NCBI GenBank assembly: GCA_016647705.1 | Contig: JAENRU010000432.1 | Location: forward strand, 496,001 to 560,000 | Source: Eucommia ulmoides | Taxonomy: Eukaryota > Streptophyta > Magnoliopsida > Garryales > Eucommiaceae | Reading direction: 5' to 3' | DNA length: 64,000 nt | Shown: piece by piece, positions 38,640-52,200 of the stretch | Layout of the letters: every line of letters starts with the position of its first letter | Position numbering within the stretch: position 1 is the first letter of the stretch | Notes under the pieces: model-generated | What the model saw: the letters and a program-made list of their open reading frames with translations, nothing else | Told to the model about the DNA's origin: nothing | Database searches by the model: none | Program-made: the position numbers and the translations under genes

Positions 38640-41245
38640 TTAGAAATTTAGGACCAAGATCGGTTTTTCCTTGTTTAGTGTGCTCGAAAATTTAATCATT
38701 TTGAGTTCGGAATCAATTGCTTTTCTTACCTAATAATTTTTTATTTTTTTTCATAATGGTATAGAAATTGAGATTTTTTTAGAGTGTTGACTTTTCAAAA
38801 TTTCATGATTTTGAATATTTAAGAAAAAATACCAAATTGGAATTTTTCGTTGCGCTATAACTTCTGAAAAATTCACGATATTAAATTTTAAAAAAAATTC
38901 TTCTGTTACCTAATTAAACGATACTTTCTCGTAATAGTATCGAAGTTAGGGTGTTTCATGAGCATTAAACTTTCAAAATTTTATGATTTCGATGTGAGCC
39001 TTGAAAATTTCACAAATTTTAGTTTTAGACGAATTTTTTCTGTTAACCAATCAAATGATATTTTTTCGTAATAATATCTAAATCAAGGGACTTATTTAGT
39101 GTTAGCCTTTCAAAATTTCATGATTTCGAATATTTCAAAAAATTAATAAAATCAAGATTTTTCAGTGCGCTCTAACCTTTGAAAATTTCACGATTTTGAG
39201 TTTTAAATGAATTTATTTTGTGACTCAACTAATGATGCTTTCTCAAAACATTATTGAAATTGGGGTGTTCCATGAGTGTTAGCTTTTTAAAATTTAACAA
39301 TTTCAAGTGTTTAAAGAATATATAAAAATCGGACGTTTTCAGTGTACTATATAGCCTTCGAAAATTTCTTGTATTTGAGTTTCGAATGAATTTCTTATGT
39401 TACTCAAGTAAATGATGCTTTCTCGTTACGGTATCAAAATGGGGGGGGGGGGGGGGGAGGGGGAGGGGGGTTCATGAGTGTTAGGCTTTTAAAATTTCAC
39501 GATTTCAAGTGTTTCAAAAAAGTAATGAAAATAGGATTTTAAGTTCTGGATCAATTACTTATGTTGCCCAATCAAATGATTATTTCCCATAGTAGTATTG
39601 AAATTGGGGGGTTTTGTGAGTATTAGCATTTAAAATTTTTAAGATTTTGAATATTTAAAAAAATTAGCAAAATCCTGATTTTTCTGTGTTCTATAATAGT
39701 CTTTGAAAATTTCACGATTTTGAATTCTGGATCAATTACTTCCGTTATCCAATCAAATGATTCTTTCTCATAGTGGTATCGAAATTGGGGAATTTCGTGA
39801 GTGTTAACTTTCAAAATTTCAAGATTTTGAATGTTTAAAAAAATTAGCAAAGTCAAGATTTTTTTGTGTGCCACTTTTGAAAATTTTACAATTTTGAGTT
39901 CTAGATCAATTGCTTCCGTTACCCAATCAAATAATTCTTTCTCATAATGGTATCAAAATTGGGGGGAGGGGGGGTCAAGAGTGTTAGCCTTTTAAAATTT
40001 CAAGATTTTATATAAATAAATGTAGCAAAATCTAGATTTTTCGGTGTACTATAATAGCCTTTAAAAATTTCACGATTTTGAGTTCTGAATTAATTGCTTC
40101 TGTTACCTAATCAAATAATTATTTCTCATAGTGGTATAGAAATTGGGGGGGTTTTGTGAGTATTATCCTTTCAAATTTTAATGATTTTAATGATTTTGAA
40201 TATTCTAAAAAGTAGTAAAACTTGTAATTTTTGGTATGTTATAGCCTTTGAAATTGTTTTGAGTTTTGGATCAATTGCCTTCGTTAGCCTATAAATGATG
40301 TTTTGTTGTAATGAGAGCAAAATCAGGGGCTTTTGCAAGTATTAGTCTTTAAATATTTGACAATTTTGAGTGTTTCAAAAAGTATTGAAAACAAGATTTT
40401 TAGGTATGCGATAGCCTTTGAAAATTTGTCGATTTTGAATTTTAGATCAATTGTTTCTGTTATCCAATCAAATAATCATTTCTCATAGTGGTATCAAAAC
40501 TGAGGGGTTTTGTGTTTGTTAATCTTTCAAAATTTCACAATTTTGAATATTTAAAAAGTAGCAAAACAAGGATTTTTTAGTATGTTATATATTTAACCTT
40601 TGAAAATTTTACGATTTTGAGTTGTATATGTATTATTTTTTTTGTTATTCCAATAAATGATGCTTTCTCTTTACGGTATCAAAATCGGGGTATTTCGTGT
40701 GTTTTAGCCTTTTGAAATTTTACGATTTCGAGTGTTTCAAAAAGTAGCTGAAACATAATTTTTGGGTAATTTTTTAAAATTTCATGATTTTGAGTTTTAG
40801 ATCAATTGCTTCGGTTAACCAATCAAATGATTATTTCTCATAATGGTATAAAAAATGGGAGGTTTTGTGAGTGGTCTTTTAAAATTTCATGATTTTGAGT
40901 GTTTAAAAAAGTAGCGAAATTGTGAATTTTCAGTGTGCTAGCCTTTGAAAGTTTCACGATTTTGAGTTTCGGATGAATTTCTATAGTTAACTAATCAAAT
41001 GATACTTTCTCGTAATGATATCGAAATAGGGGAGTTTCATGAGGTTTAATCTTCTAAAATTTGACATTTTGAGTGTTTCAAAAAATTAGTGAAGTCAGGA
41101 TTTTTCAATGTACTATAACCTTTGAAAATTTTACGATTTTGAGTTCTTGATCAATTGCTTCTATTAGCCAATCAAAATATTCTTTCTCATAGTGAATTGA
41201 GGGGTTTTGTGAGTGTTAACATTTTAAAGTTTCATGATTTTGAAT

Positions 41246-42180
41246 TGTTGATCCTACGATATTAATGAACAATTAAAGGTTGATATTTTTTGTAGAACTA
41301 ATGGTTTGATTAAGCGTTTCAGTTTATTAGTTCCAATGATAAAAATATGATGACAAATAATAAATGGATGCTAAAAGATGATGACAAAGATAATGAAAGA
41401 TTAAGAAGTTGAAGAATTTGAAGAACCTAGGGAAAACAACTCAAGTTAAATTTCAACTCTTAATATCTCAATTAGAATCACACAGGACACAAAAAGTTTT
41501 TTAAATGATTTTTATAAATGTGTTTTTGATAGAAGAGGTTCCCAGCATTGACAAGTCAACAGATAAGTCGACCGGAGTATAGAAGTAAAAGTCTCTGAAT
41601 CTCTCGATCGACAGGTAGGTCGACCTGAGCTTAAATGCTGAACTCTCTGAATTGATAAATCGACAGGGTGGTCGACTTGTGGCAAAAAATGAAACCCTCT
41701 GAATCTCTAGGTCAACAGATAGGTCGATCGATGGTTAATGGATTTTTGTCTTGGCTACATCCTGAATCGAGCGGTCGACCGGTGATCCTTGATAAGTCGA
41801 CTTATGGCACTGTTTCATGATTTTGTTGAATTTTGGATTTTATTCTAAAAGTAACCGTTACTAGTTGTTTTATGGTTAAGATTCACGAGATATATTAGAG
41901 ATTTGATGTTATTGGAGATAGGCAACATATATTATGATATCCCTATAGATTTGGTTCGTTAAATTTGAATATTTCTCAATTTGGTACATGTAATTCTTTT
42001 TATCCTATTTAATTATGATTGATAAATATTTGGGGGACTTAATTGAGAAGTTTAAAAGCCATAATTAATTCATTTGAACCAGGATAAAGTCTTAATGATA
42101 TAAGGGGTCTATAAGAGCAATTAAATTTTATAACAAGTGGGAACTAGCTGGCAGAGAGCTTATTTTATTCCCTTTTATAT

Positions 42181-42228
<48 letters not shown>

Positions 42229-43190
42229 GAGAGATCAAGAGAATTATACTGGGCTTTCTAAGAGTAATCATACTGAGAGAATTGTGAGATCTTTTTTAAG
42301 AGTTATTCTTGAGATTATTTGTTGTGGATTATTGCTACTACCGATCTGAAGTGACATTCCTATCATTACTCTTTCAGTGGAATTTGGGTGAGATCTTTCC
42401 AAATTACTTTCTATTTAGTATTGCTTGATTATATTTGGAATTTGATCTATGAAATTATTTTCTGATTTTTTATTGATTTTTTTTTAAACAATTTCATGAA
42501 GAAATCTGATTACGTGTTACCCAATTTTTGTTTAAAATCAGATTTTGAATATCTCACTTTTTTATTACTAGTTTTGGGATATTAATTGAGTTCTAATTTA
42601 TCTGGGGTGGTAGAAGTTTCGAGTGAGAAAAATCACTTATCAATTTGTAATTGGTGAGTTGAGTGACAAATTGAATATTATTGGGAATGTTAAATCTAAA
42701 GGTAGCTGATTTCAGTCTTTTTCTATAAATAGATTGAGGTAGTAATTCTTCCTTGATTGAATTGATTTGTGAGCAATTTTTGTAAAGGTTCAATCCTTAC
42801 CGGGTGAAAGGATATTTGGAGTGTTTATGAGGTTTTGATTTTTTTGCCTTAGTTTAAAAAAGAATTAGGTTATTCTTAAATTTATAAAAAGTAGAGATTA
42901 TTCTTAAGCCTGTGATTTTTTTTTTTGTAAAGGTTGGTTTTAAGCCTGTGAAAAGAATCTTTGTGAGAGTTTTGTTCCTACCTTTAAAAGAATCTTGAGT
43001 TTAGTAGGTGCGACTCTCCGTGGAGCTCGGGGGACTAGATTAGCCAAGAATAGCTTGGTGAACTAGTATAAATTTCTGGCGTGCTGTTATTTTTCATTAT
43101 TTATTTTTGTTATTTGGTGTGCACCTAATTGATATTATATTTCCGCTATGATATAAAGATAATAATTAATTTAGGATTAAAATTAATTAT
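41246..43190. mobile_element. LTR-like insertion in the satellite array
   Basis: Non-satellite sequence starts TGTTGATCCTACGATATTAA and ends near 43190, where monomer sequence resumes. It holds about five repeats of GTCGAC-containing words (41540-41820), a ~40-base T run (42187-42225), and CTGGCAGAGAGC/AGAGAGAGATC sequence like the transcribed part of plant LTRs. No internal direct repeat or coding domain is seen, so a solo or truncated LTR is likely; the superfamily is unresolved. Confidence 0.5.
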
Positions 43191-46100
43191 TTGACGATTT
43201 CACGATTTTGAGTTTTAGATGGATTTGCGAGTGTTAGCTTTTCGAAATTTCACGATTTCGAGTGTTTCAAAAAGTAGCAGAAACATGATTTTTCGGTGTG
43301 CTACACCATTTTAAAATTTCTCAATTTTGAGTTTTGAATCAGTTGCTTCATTACCCAATCAAATGATCATTTCTCATAGCAATATCGAAATTGAGGGTTT
43401 TTTTAGTGTTAACCTTTCAAATTTTCATGATTTTAAATATTACAAAAAAATAGCAAAATCGAAATTTTTCAATGTGCTATATAACCTTTGAAAATTTCAC
43501 AATTTTGAGTTTTGGATGAATTTCTTCTGTTACTCCATTAAATGATGCTTTATCGTTACGGTATCAAAATCGGAGTGTTTCGTGAGTGTTAACCTTTCAA
43601 ACTTTCACGATTCTGAATGTTTAAAAAAGTAGCTAAAATAGGATTTTTGGGTGTGTAATGAACTTTTAAAATTTCATGATTTTGAGTTTTGGTTCCATTT
43701 CTTCTGTTATCCAGTCAAATGATTTTTTCTCATAGTGGTATTGAAATTGGGGGTTTTCAAATTGTTAGCCTTTTTTAAAAAATTTACAATTTTGTGTGTT
43801 TTAAAAAAATAGAAAAATTGGAATTTTTTGGTGTATAGTCTTTTAAAATTTCACGATCTTGAGTTTCAGATGAATTTTTCCAGTTAACTAATTAATTGAA
43901 TGATGCTTTCTTGTAATAATATCAAAATTGGGGGGGTTTCATGAGGTCTAACATTTCAAAATTTGATGATTTCGAGCATTTTAAAAATTAGTAAAGTTGG
44001 TATTTTTGGTGTGCTATATAGCTTTTGAAAATTTTACGATTTTGAGTTCTGAATCAATTACTTCTATCACCCAATCAAAAAATTATTTCTCATAGTGGTA
44101 TTGAAATTGGGGGATTTTGTGAATGTCAACCTTTAAAAGTTTAACGATTTTGAATATTTAAAAAAAGTAGCAAAATCAAAATTTTTCGGTGTGAGTCTAA
44201 AAAATTTCACGATTTTGAGCTTCGAAAGAATTTATTATGTTACCTAATCAAATGATGTTTTCTCGCTAAGTGAATCAAAATCGAGGTGTTTCATGAGTGT
44301 TATCCTTTCAAAAATTCACGATATAAGTATTTTTTTTTAAAAGCTAATGAAATTAGAATTTTTCAATATGCATAGCCTTTGAAAATTTTATAATTTTGAG
44401 TTTTAGATAAAATTTTTTTGTTAACCAATCAAATGATGGTTTCTTGTAATGATATCGAAACTCGAGGGGTTTCTTGAGATTATCATTTCAAAATTTCATG
44501 ATTTCAAGTGTTTCAAAAAATTAGCGAATTTGAAATTTTTCGGTGTGCTATAGTATTTGGAAATTTAATGATTTTGAATTCTAGATCAATTTCTTCAGGT
44601 ACCCTATGAATGATATTATGTTGTAATGGGAGTGAAATCGGGAATTTTGCGAGTATTAACCTTTTAAAATTTCAAGATTTCGAGTATTTCAAAATAGTAG
44701 CGAAATCAGAATTTTTCGGTGTTTTATATAGCATTTAAAAATTTCGCGATTTTGATTTTCGAATGAATTTCTTCTGTGACTCAATTAAATGACGTTTTCT
44801 TGTAACACTATCTAAATTAGGATGTTTCATGGGTGTTAACCTTTCAAAATTTCATGATTTCAATATTTTGAAAAAGTAGCAAAATCGAAAGTTTTCAATG
44901 TGCTAACTTTTGAAAATTTCACGATTTAGAGTTTCAAATGAATTTCTTCTGTAACTCAATTAAATGATACTTTCTCGTAACTTTATCAAAATTGGGGTGT
45001 TTCGTGATTGTAAACCTTTCAAAATTTTACGATTTCGAGTATTTTTAAAAAATAGCAAAATCGAGTTTTTTCGGTGTACGGCCTTTGAAAATTTTAAGAT
45101 TTTGAGTTTCAGATAATTTTTTTTCTATTACTCAATAAAATTATGCCTTGTCGTAACGGTATAAAAATCGAGGTATTTCGTGAGTGTTACCCTTTTCAAA
45201 AAATCCCAATTTCGAGTGTTTTAAAAAACAAGCGAAAACATGATTTTTTGTTGTGCTATATCTTTTGAAAATTCCATATTTTTGAGTTCGAGATCAATTG
45301 CTTTTGTTACCTTATAAATGATGTTTTGTCATAATGGGAGCGAAGTTGGGAGGTTTGTGCGAGTTAGCCTTTCAAAATTTCATGATTTTAAGTATTTCCA
45401 AAAAGTAGCGAAAATAGAATTTTTCAGTGTGCTATAATAGACTTTGAAAATTTTTCAATTTTGAGTTCTGAATCAATTGCTTTCGTTACTTAATCAAATG
45501 ATCATTTTTCATAGTGGTATCAAAATTGAGGGATTTTGTGAGTATTATCCTTTAAAAAATTCATAATTTTTAATATTTAAAAAAGTAGCAAAATCAAATT
45601 TTTTCGATGTGCTATATAACTTTTGAAAGTTTCACGATTTTGAATTTTGGATAAAATAATTTGGTAACTCTATTCAATGATGCTTTATCATTACGGTATC
45701 AAAATTGGGGTATTTTGTAAGTATTAGCCATTCAAAAAATTTCAATTTCGAGTGTTGAAAAAAAGTAGCAAAAACGAATTTTTCGATGTGCTATATAGTC
45801 TTTGAAAATTTCACGATTTGGAGTTTTTGATTAATTGTTTCAGTTATCCAATTAAATGATTCTTTCTCATAGTGGTAATAAAATAGTTTTGTGAGTGTTA
45901 AGCATTTCAAAATTTTACGAATTTAAATATTTAAAAAAGTAGCAAAATTGAAATTTTTCGATTTGTTATAACTTTTGAAAATTTCACGATTTTGAGTTTC
46001 TGAAGAATTTCTTATATTTTCTAATCAAACGATGTTTTCTTGTAATGGTATTAAAATTAGAGAGTTTTGCGAGTGTTAGCCTTTTAAAATTTTATGATTT

Positions 46101-47584
46101 CAGATGTTTTAAAAAAGTAACAAAATCTGATTTTTTTGGTGTGCTATATCTTTTCAAATTTCATGATTTTGTGTTTCAGATGATTTTTTCTATTGTTAAC
46201 TAATAAAATGATGTTTTCTCGTAATAATATTGCAATTGAGGGTTTTTATGAGTTTTAGCTTTTCAAAATTTGACAATTTCGAGTGTTTCAAAAAATTAGT
46301 AAAGTCAGAATTTTTTGGATAGCTTTGAAAATTTCACGATTTTGTGTTCTGGATCAATTACTTCTGTTACCCAATAAAATGATTCTTTCTCATAACAGTA
46401 TCGAAATTGGGGTGTTTTTGTGAGTGTTAATTTTTTAAAATTTTATCAATTTGAATATTTAAAAAAAGTTACAAAATCAGAATTTTTCGGTGTACCTTTG
46501 AAAATTTCTCAATTTTGAGTTTCAAAAGAATTTATTTTGTTACCATCTACGATGCTTTCTCGTAATGTTTCTTGAGCTTTAGCCTTTTAAATTTTCACCA
46601 TTTTGAGTGTTTTAAAAAAGTAGAAAAATCTTGAATTTTCGATGTACTGTTGCCTTAGAAAATTTGACCATTTTTAATTTCGGATAAATTTCTTCTGTTA
46701 ACTAATCAAATAATGATTTCTTGTAATGGCATCAAAATCGGGAGAGTTCATGAATTCTATCCTTTCAAAAATTTATAATTTCGATTATTTAAAAAATTAG
46801 CAAAATTAAAATTTCACGATTTTGAGTTATGGATTGATTGCTTCAATTACAATATAAATGATGTTTTTGTCATAATGAGAGCAAAATCAGGTTGATTTTG
46901 TGTGTTAGCCTTTTAAAATTTGATGATTCTAAATATTTCATAAATAATAGCAAATTTGGGTTTATTAGTTTCCTATAGCCTTCGCAAATTTTACTATTTT
47001 GAGTTTTAGATGAATTCTTTATAACTCAATTAAATGATGCTTTCTTGTAACGTTATCAAAATCGGGGTGTTTCATGAGCTTTAGCCTTTTAAAAAAATTT
47101 GATATCGAGAATTTTTTTTTTAAAAAGTAGCAAAATCATGAGTTTATGATTTTAAGTTTCGGATGAATTTCTTCTATTACTCAATTCAATGTCCCTTTCT
47201 CGAGACAGTATCGAAAATGGGGTGCTTTGTGAGTGTTAGCATTTCAAAATTTTACGATTTTGAGTGTTTCATGAAAGTAGTAAAAAACATGATATTTCGG
47301 TGTTTCAGCCTTTGCAAAATTCACGATTTTGAGTTCCAGATCAATTTTTTTCTATTACTCAATCAAATGAATCTTTCTCACAGTAGTTGAGGGTTTTCAT
47401 AAGTATTATTGTTTTACAATTTCATGATTTTGAATATTTTAAAAAAATTGCAAAACCGTTATTATTTAGTGTGTAGCCTTTGAAAATTTTAGATTTTGAG
47501 TTTCAGATGAATTTCTTCTTTTACCCAATCGGATAATGCTTTCTTGTAATAGTATCGAAATCGGAGTGTTTCGTGAGTGTTAGT

Positions 47585-49289
47585 TGATGAGTGATTTATT
47601 TACCAACAAATTAAGTACTTTTAAATTCAAGTATTTGTGAGTTTTCAAGTATTTTTGTTAGTTTAATGTGTTGTTTTGTAGGAATATAAATAAATGTGAA
47701 AATATTACAATTTGATCAGAAGGTCTGGGATTTGGTCAAAATGTTGGGGTTGCAGTAAAAAAAATGGGGTTGCAGCGCGAAACAAAAAGGAGAAAATGAA
47801 GCAACTCAACAAAATGTTGAGGCTGCAGCGCCAACAAAATGGTGTTGCAACGTGAAGCACCGAAACCCTATTCCACTGCATTTTGGGGCTACAGTGCCAA
47901 CCAAATGGCGCTGCAGCACAAATTCCATTCGCGCTGCAACACCACTTGATGAACTTCAAGCTCTTTTTTTTTTTACTACGATGCAGTCTGATTTTGTAAA
48001 AACTCAAAACATGAAAATTGTAGATTTGTTTCTTAGCTTTCCAAATAATTTTGAATCACATCAATTGAAGTTCTAATGAGAAAGTAATAACCAAATTTCA
48101 CAAGGTTCGCGCTGCAGCAAGCAAGACCAGTGCTGCAGCGCGAAAACTCACGCTACAACGCCAATTTATGGATCTGAACCTTAATGTTGAGCCCATATCT
48201 TCCACCTTAAGCCCCAAATTGGAGAGAAAATCACAATTGGAGGCCTAAAATGCTAGAGAAAGAGCTTAGAGTAAAGATCATTAAAGAATTGAAGACTTGA
48301 AACTCATCTCCACTAAGAGTTTTCTCTTCCCTTCTCTCACTCTAATCTTTTATTGATTTTTGTATTTGTGAATATTGTGTTGAATATATTTGCATCCATG
48401 GATTTCTTGAAAAGATTAGTCATGAATTCCTCTATGTTGTGTTAAAATTCATATCTAGGGCTTGATGTAGTTTCATTTGAATCATGTTATGAATATTTTG
48501 TTAATTGTTAGTTTTAATTCCATTTTATGCCTCTCCATGTTTAATGTTTTTGATTCATGTGGCCGATGAATTAGATGATTTTAGGTTGTGATTTTCATGC
48601 TCCAGAAAGATTGAGTTTATGACCGGAGTTGAGAGTACATAGTTTTAGGTTGTTATCAGACTGGGAGGAGATCAACACCTAGAATTTCTATTCAATTATG
48701 TTTGCTTTCTTAATGCTTCCAATTTATGATCCTATATGGCATCTTGGTTGATTTGAAAACTTGAGATTTGATACTCGGGAGAGGTAATCTCGGGTTCGAA
48801 CTTAGGTTAAGCACAACGTGAGTTTTAATAGATCGGGAGATTATTAAATTTTGGGTAATCTATAAGGTCAGGGTATAACAAATGTTCTCACCTAAATACT
48901 AGATAGGGGATATCAGTATAGAACATATTCTCTCACTTGACACTCAGGTGAGGTAGTGAAAGAGCATGGGTGACCTTGATTATTGAATGAATAGAATTAA
49001 CTAATAATTACTTAATAGAATGACATGGAAATAATGAGATAAAATCAAGCCCCTAGAAAAATTGTGCATAGGAAACCCATATTTTATTTTGCTTGTTGAT
49101 TTTATATTTGTTTTTATTTTATTTTCAACCATATTTAAATTTGGTTGCCTAGATAAAGTTGGGTTACGATAATCGCAGTACTTAGCGACGATTTAAACCA
49201 ATCTCTATGGATAAGACACTCTACTCACTCTATACTATTAAAATTTGACCCCTACACTTGTGGTGTAGCAAAATAAAAAATCTCTACCA
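47585..49289. mobile_element. Solo LTR with perfect 5-bp target-site duplication
   Basis: The 1,705-bp sequence starts TGATGAGTGATTT and ends ATCTCTACCA (TG...CA). It is flanked by TTAGT at 47580-47584 and 49290-49294, inside a monomer's GTGTTAGT word. The 3' part (GCGACGATTTAAACC, then CTCTACTCACTCTATACTAT) resembles Ty3/gypsy LTR ends. Several GCTGCAGCGC-type words occur at 47750-48150. No coding region or second LTR is present. Confidence 0.88.
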
Positions 49290-52200
49290 TTAGTATTTTA
49301 AAATTTCTTGATTTGGAGTGCTTTAAAAAAGTAGTTAAAAAAGTAGTGAAATCAAGATGTGCTATATAGCCTTAAAAAATTTCATGATATTGTGTTATGG
49401 ATTAATTACTTCTTTTACACAATTAAATTAATCTTTCTGGTTACAATAGCGAAGTTGTGGTGTTTCGTTAGTGTTAATCTTTTAAAATTTCACGATTTTA
49501 AGTGTTTAAAAAAAGTAGCGAAAATATGATTTTTCGGTGCCTTTGAAAATTTCATGACTTTGAGTTTTGGATTAATTACTTCGGTTACCCAATCAAATGA
49601 TTCTTTATCATAGTGGTATCGAATTGGAGGGTTTAATGAGTGTTAACCTTTAAAAATTTCACAATTTTGATTATTTAAGAAAAAGTATTAAAATCGATAT
49701 TTTTCGATGTAAGCCTTTAAAAATTTCACGATTTTAAATTTCAGATGATTTTTTTATTAATCAATTAAATGATGTTTTCTTGTTATGGTATCGAAATTTG
49801 GGTGTTTTGTAACTGTTAGCCTTTCCAAATTTCATGATTCCAAGTGTTTGAAAAAAGTAGCGAAAACAGGATTTTCCGGTTTGTTATAGCTTTTGAAAAT
49901 TTTATGATTTTGAATTTTGGATTAATTGTTTCCATTATGCAATAAAATGATTCTTTCTCATAGTGGTATCTAAATTAGAGAGTTTTGTGAGTATTAGCCT
50001 TTAAAATCGATGTGCTAGCCTTTAAAATTTTCACGATTTTTGGTTTTGGAGCAATTGCTTCTATTACCCAATTAAATGATTCTTTCTCATAGTGGAATGA
50101 AAATCGGGGGTTTTGTGAGTTTTAAATTTTCAAAATTTCACAATTTTAAATATTAAAAAAATAGAGAAATCAAGTTTCTTCGATGTGCTATATAACCTTT
50201 GAAAATTTCATGTTTTTGAGTTTTAGAAGAATTTATTCTGTTACCTAATAAAATGACGTTTTATCGTAATGGTATTTAAATTAGAGTGTTTCATGAGTGT
50301 AGCCTTCAAAATTTCATGATTTTGAGTATTTTAAAAAAGTGACAAAATCGGGATTTTTCGATGTGTTACCTTTTGAAAATTTCATTATTTTGAGTTTCAG
50401 ATGAATTTTTTCTGTTAATCAATAAATGATTCTTTCTCGTAACGGTATCAAAATTTAGAGTTTCGTGAGTCTTAGCCTTTAAAAATTTCATGATTGTGAG
50501 TGTTTAAAAAAATTAGTGAAATTGAATTTTTTTTGTGTGCTATAGCCTTTGGAAATTTCACGATTAAGAGTTTTGAATCAATTGTTTTTGTCACCCAATC
50601 AAATGATTATTTCTCATAGTGGTATAGAAATTAGGGGATTTCGAGAGTGTTAACCTTTTAAAATTTGACGATTTTGAATATCTAAAAAAAGTAGTAAAGT
50701 TGGGATTTTTCTGTTTACTATAGTCTTTGAAAATTTTATACTTTTGATTTTAAGATAAAAAATTTCTTTTACCCAATCAAATGATACTTTCTAGTAATGG
50801 TATCGAAGTCAGGGTGTTTCATGAGTGTTAGCCTTCTACAAAATTTCATGATTTCAAGTATTTTACGATTTTGAATTTCAGATGAATTTCTTTGGTTAAT
50901 CAATCAAATTATGTTTTCTCGGAATGGTATCAAAATCGGGAGTTTTCTTAAGTGTTGGCCTTTCAAAATTTTACGATTTTGAGTGTTTCAAAACAGTAGA
51001 AGAGACATGATTTTTTGGTGTGCTATATAGCTTTTGAAAATTTTATGATTTTGAATTCTGTATCTATCGATTCTGTTACCCTATAAGTGATGTTTTCTCA
51101 TAATGGGATCGAAATCAGGGAGTTTTGGGATTGTTAGGTTTTTATAATTTCACGATTTTCAATATTTCAAAATATTAGCAAAATCGGGATTTTAATGATT
51201 TCGAGAAGGAGGGTCATGAGTTTTAGCCTTTCAAAATTTTATTATTTCGATTGTTACAAAAAATAGCGAAAATGAGACTTTTCGGTGTGTTATAACCTTT
51301 GAAAATTTCACGATTTTGAATTTTGGATCAATTGCTTTAGCTACCCTATAAATGATGTTTTTTCGTAATGGGAGCAAAAACGGGGGTCTTGCGTATGTTA
51401 GACTTTGAAAATTTCAGAATTCCAAGTATTTCATAAATAGTAGCAAAATCAAAAAAAATTAGTGTGCTATAACTTTTGAAAATTTCACGATTTTGAGTTT
51501 TAAATTAATTTAATCTGTGACTCAATTAAATAATGATTTCTTGTTACGGTATTGAAATCGGGGTGTTTTGTGAGTTGACGTCTTTCAAAATTTCACAATT
51601 TCAAGCGTTTAAAAAGATTAGCGAGAGTTCTGGATCAATTACTTCTGTTACCCAATCAAATAATTCTATATCATAGTGGTATCTTAATTGCGGAGTCTCT
51701 CAAGTGTTTGTTTTTCAAATCGGTATGCTATAACTTTTGAAAAATTCACGATTTTGAGTTTAGGATCAATTACTTTTGTTACCCAATCAAATGATTCTTT
51801 TGCACAATGGTATCAAAATTGGGGAGGGGGGGGGGGGGGTTCTGTGATTGTTAGTCTTTCAAAATTTCATGATTTTGAATATTTAAAAAAATAGCAAAAT
51901 TAGAATTTGTGATTTCTAACCTTTGAAAATTCCACGATTTAGAGTTTCAGATTCGGTTACCTAATTAAATGATATTTTCTAATAACATATCGAAATTGAG
52001 GTATTTCGTGAGTGTTAACCTTTCAAAATTTCACGATTTTAAGTGTTTAAAAAAATTAGCGTAATTGAAATTTTTCGGTGTGCCATAACCTTTGAAAATT
52101 TAACGATTTTGAGTTTCGGTTGAATTTCACAAGTTAACCAATCAAATTATGTTTTTTCATAACGGTATCAAAACTAGGGAGTTTCATAAATGTTAACCTT

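Noticed and set aside
47705-48076. Overlapping ORFs of 74-100 aa on both strands
   Set aside because: They fall inside the solo LTR and reflect its repeated GCTGCAGCGC words.
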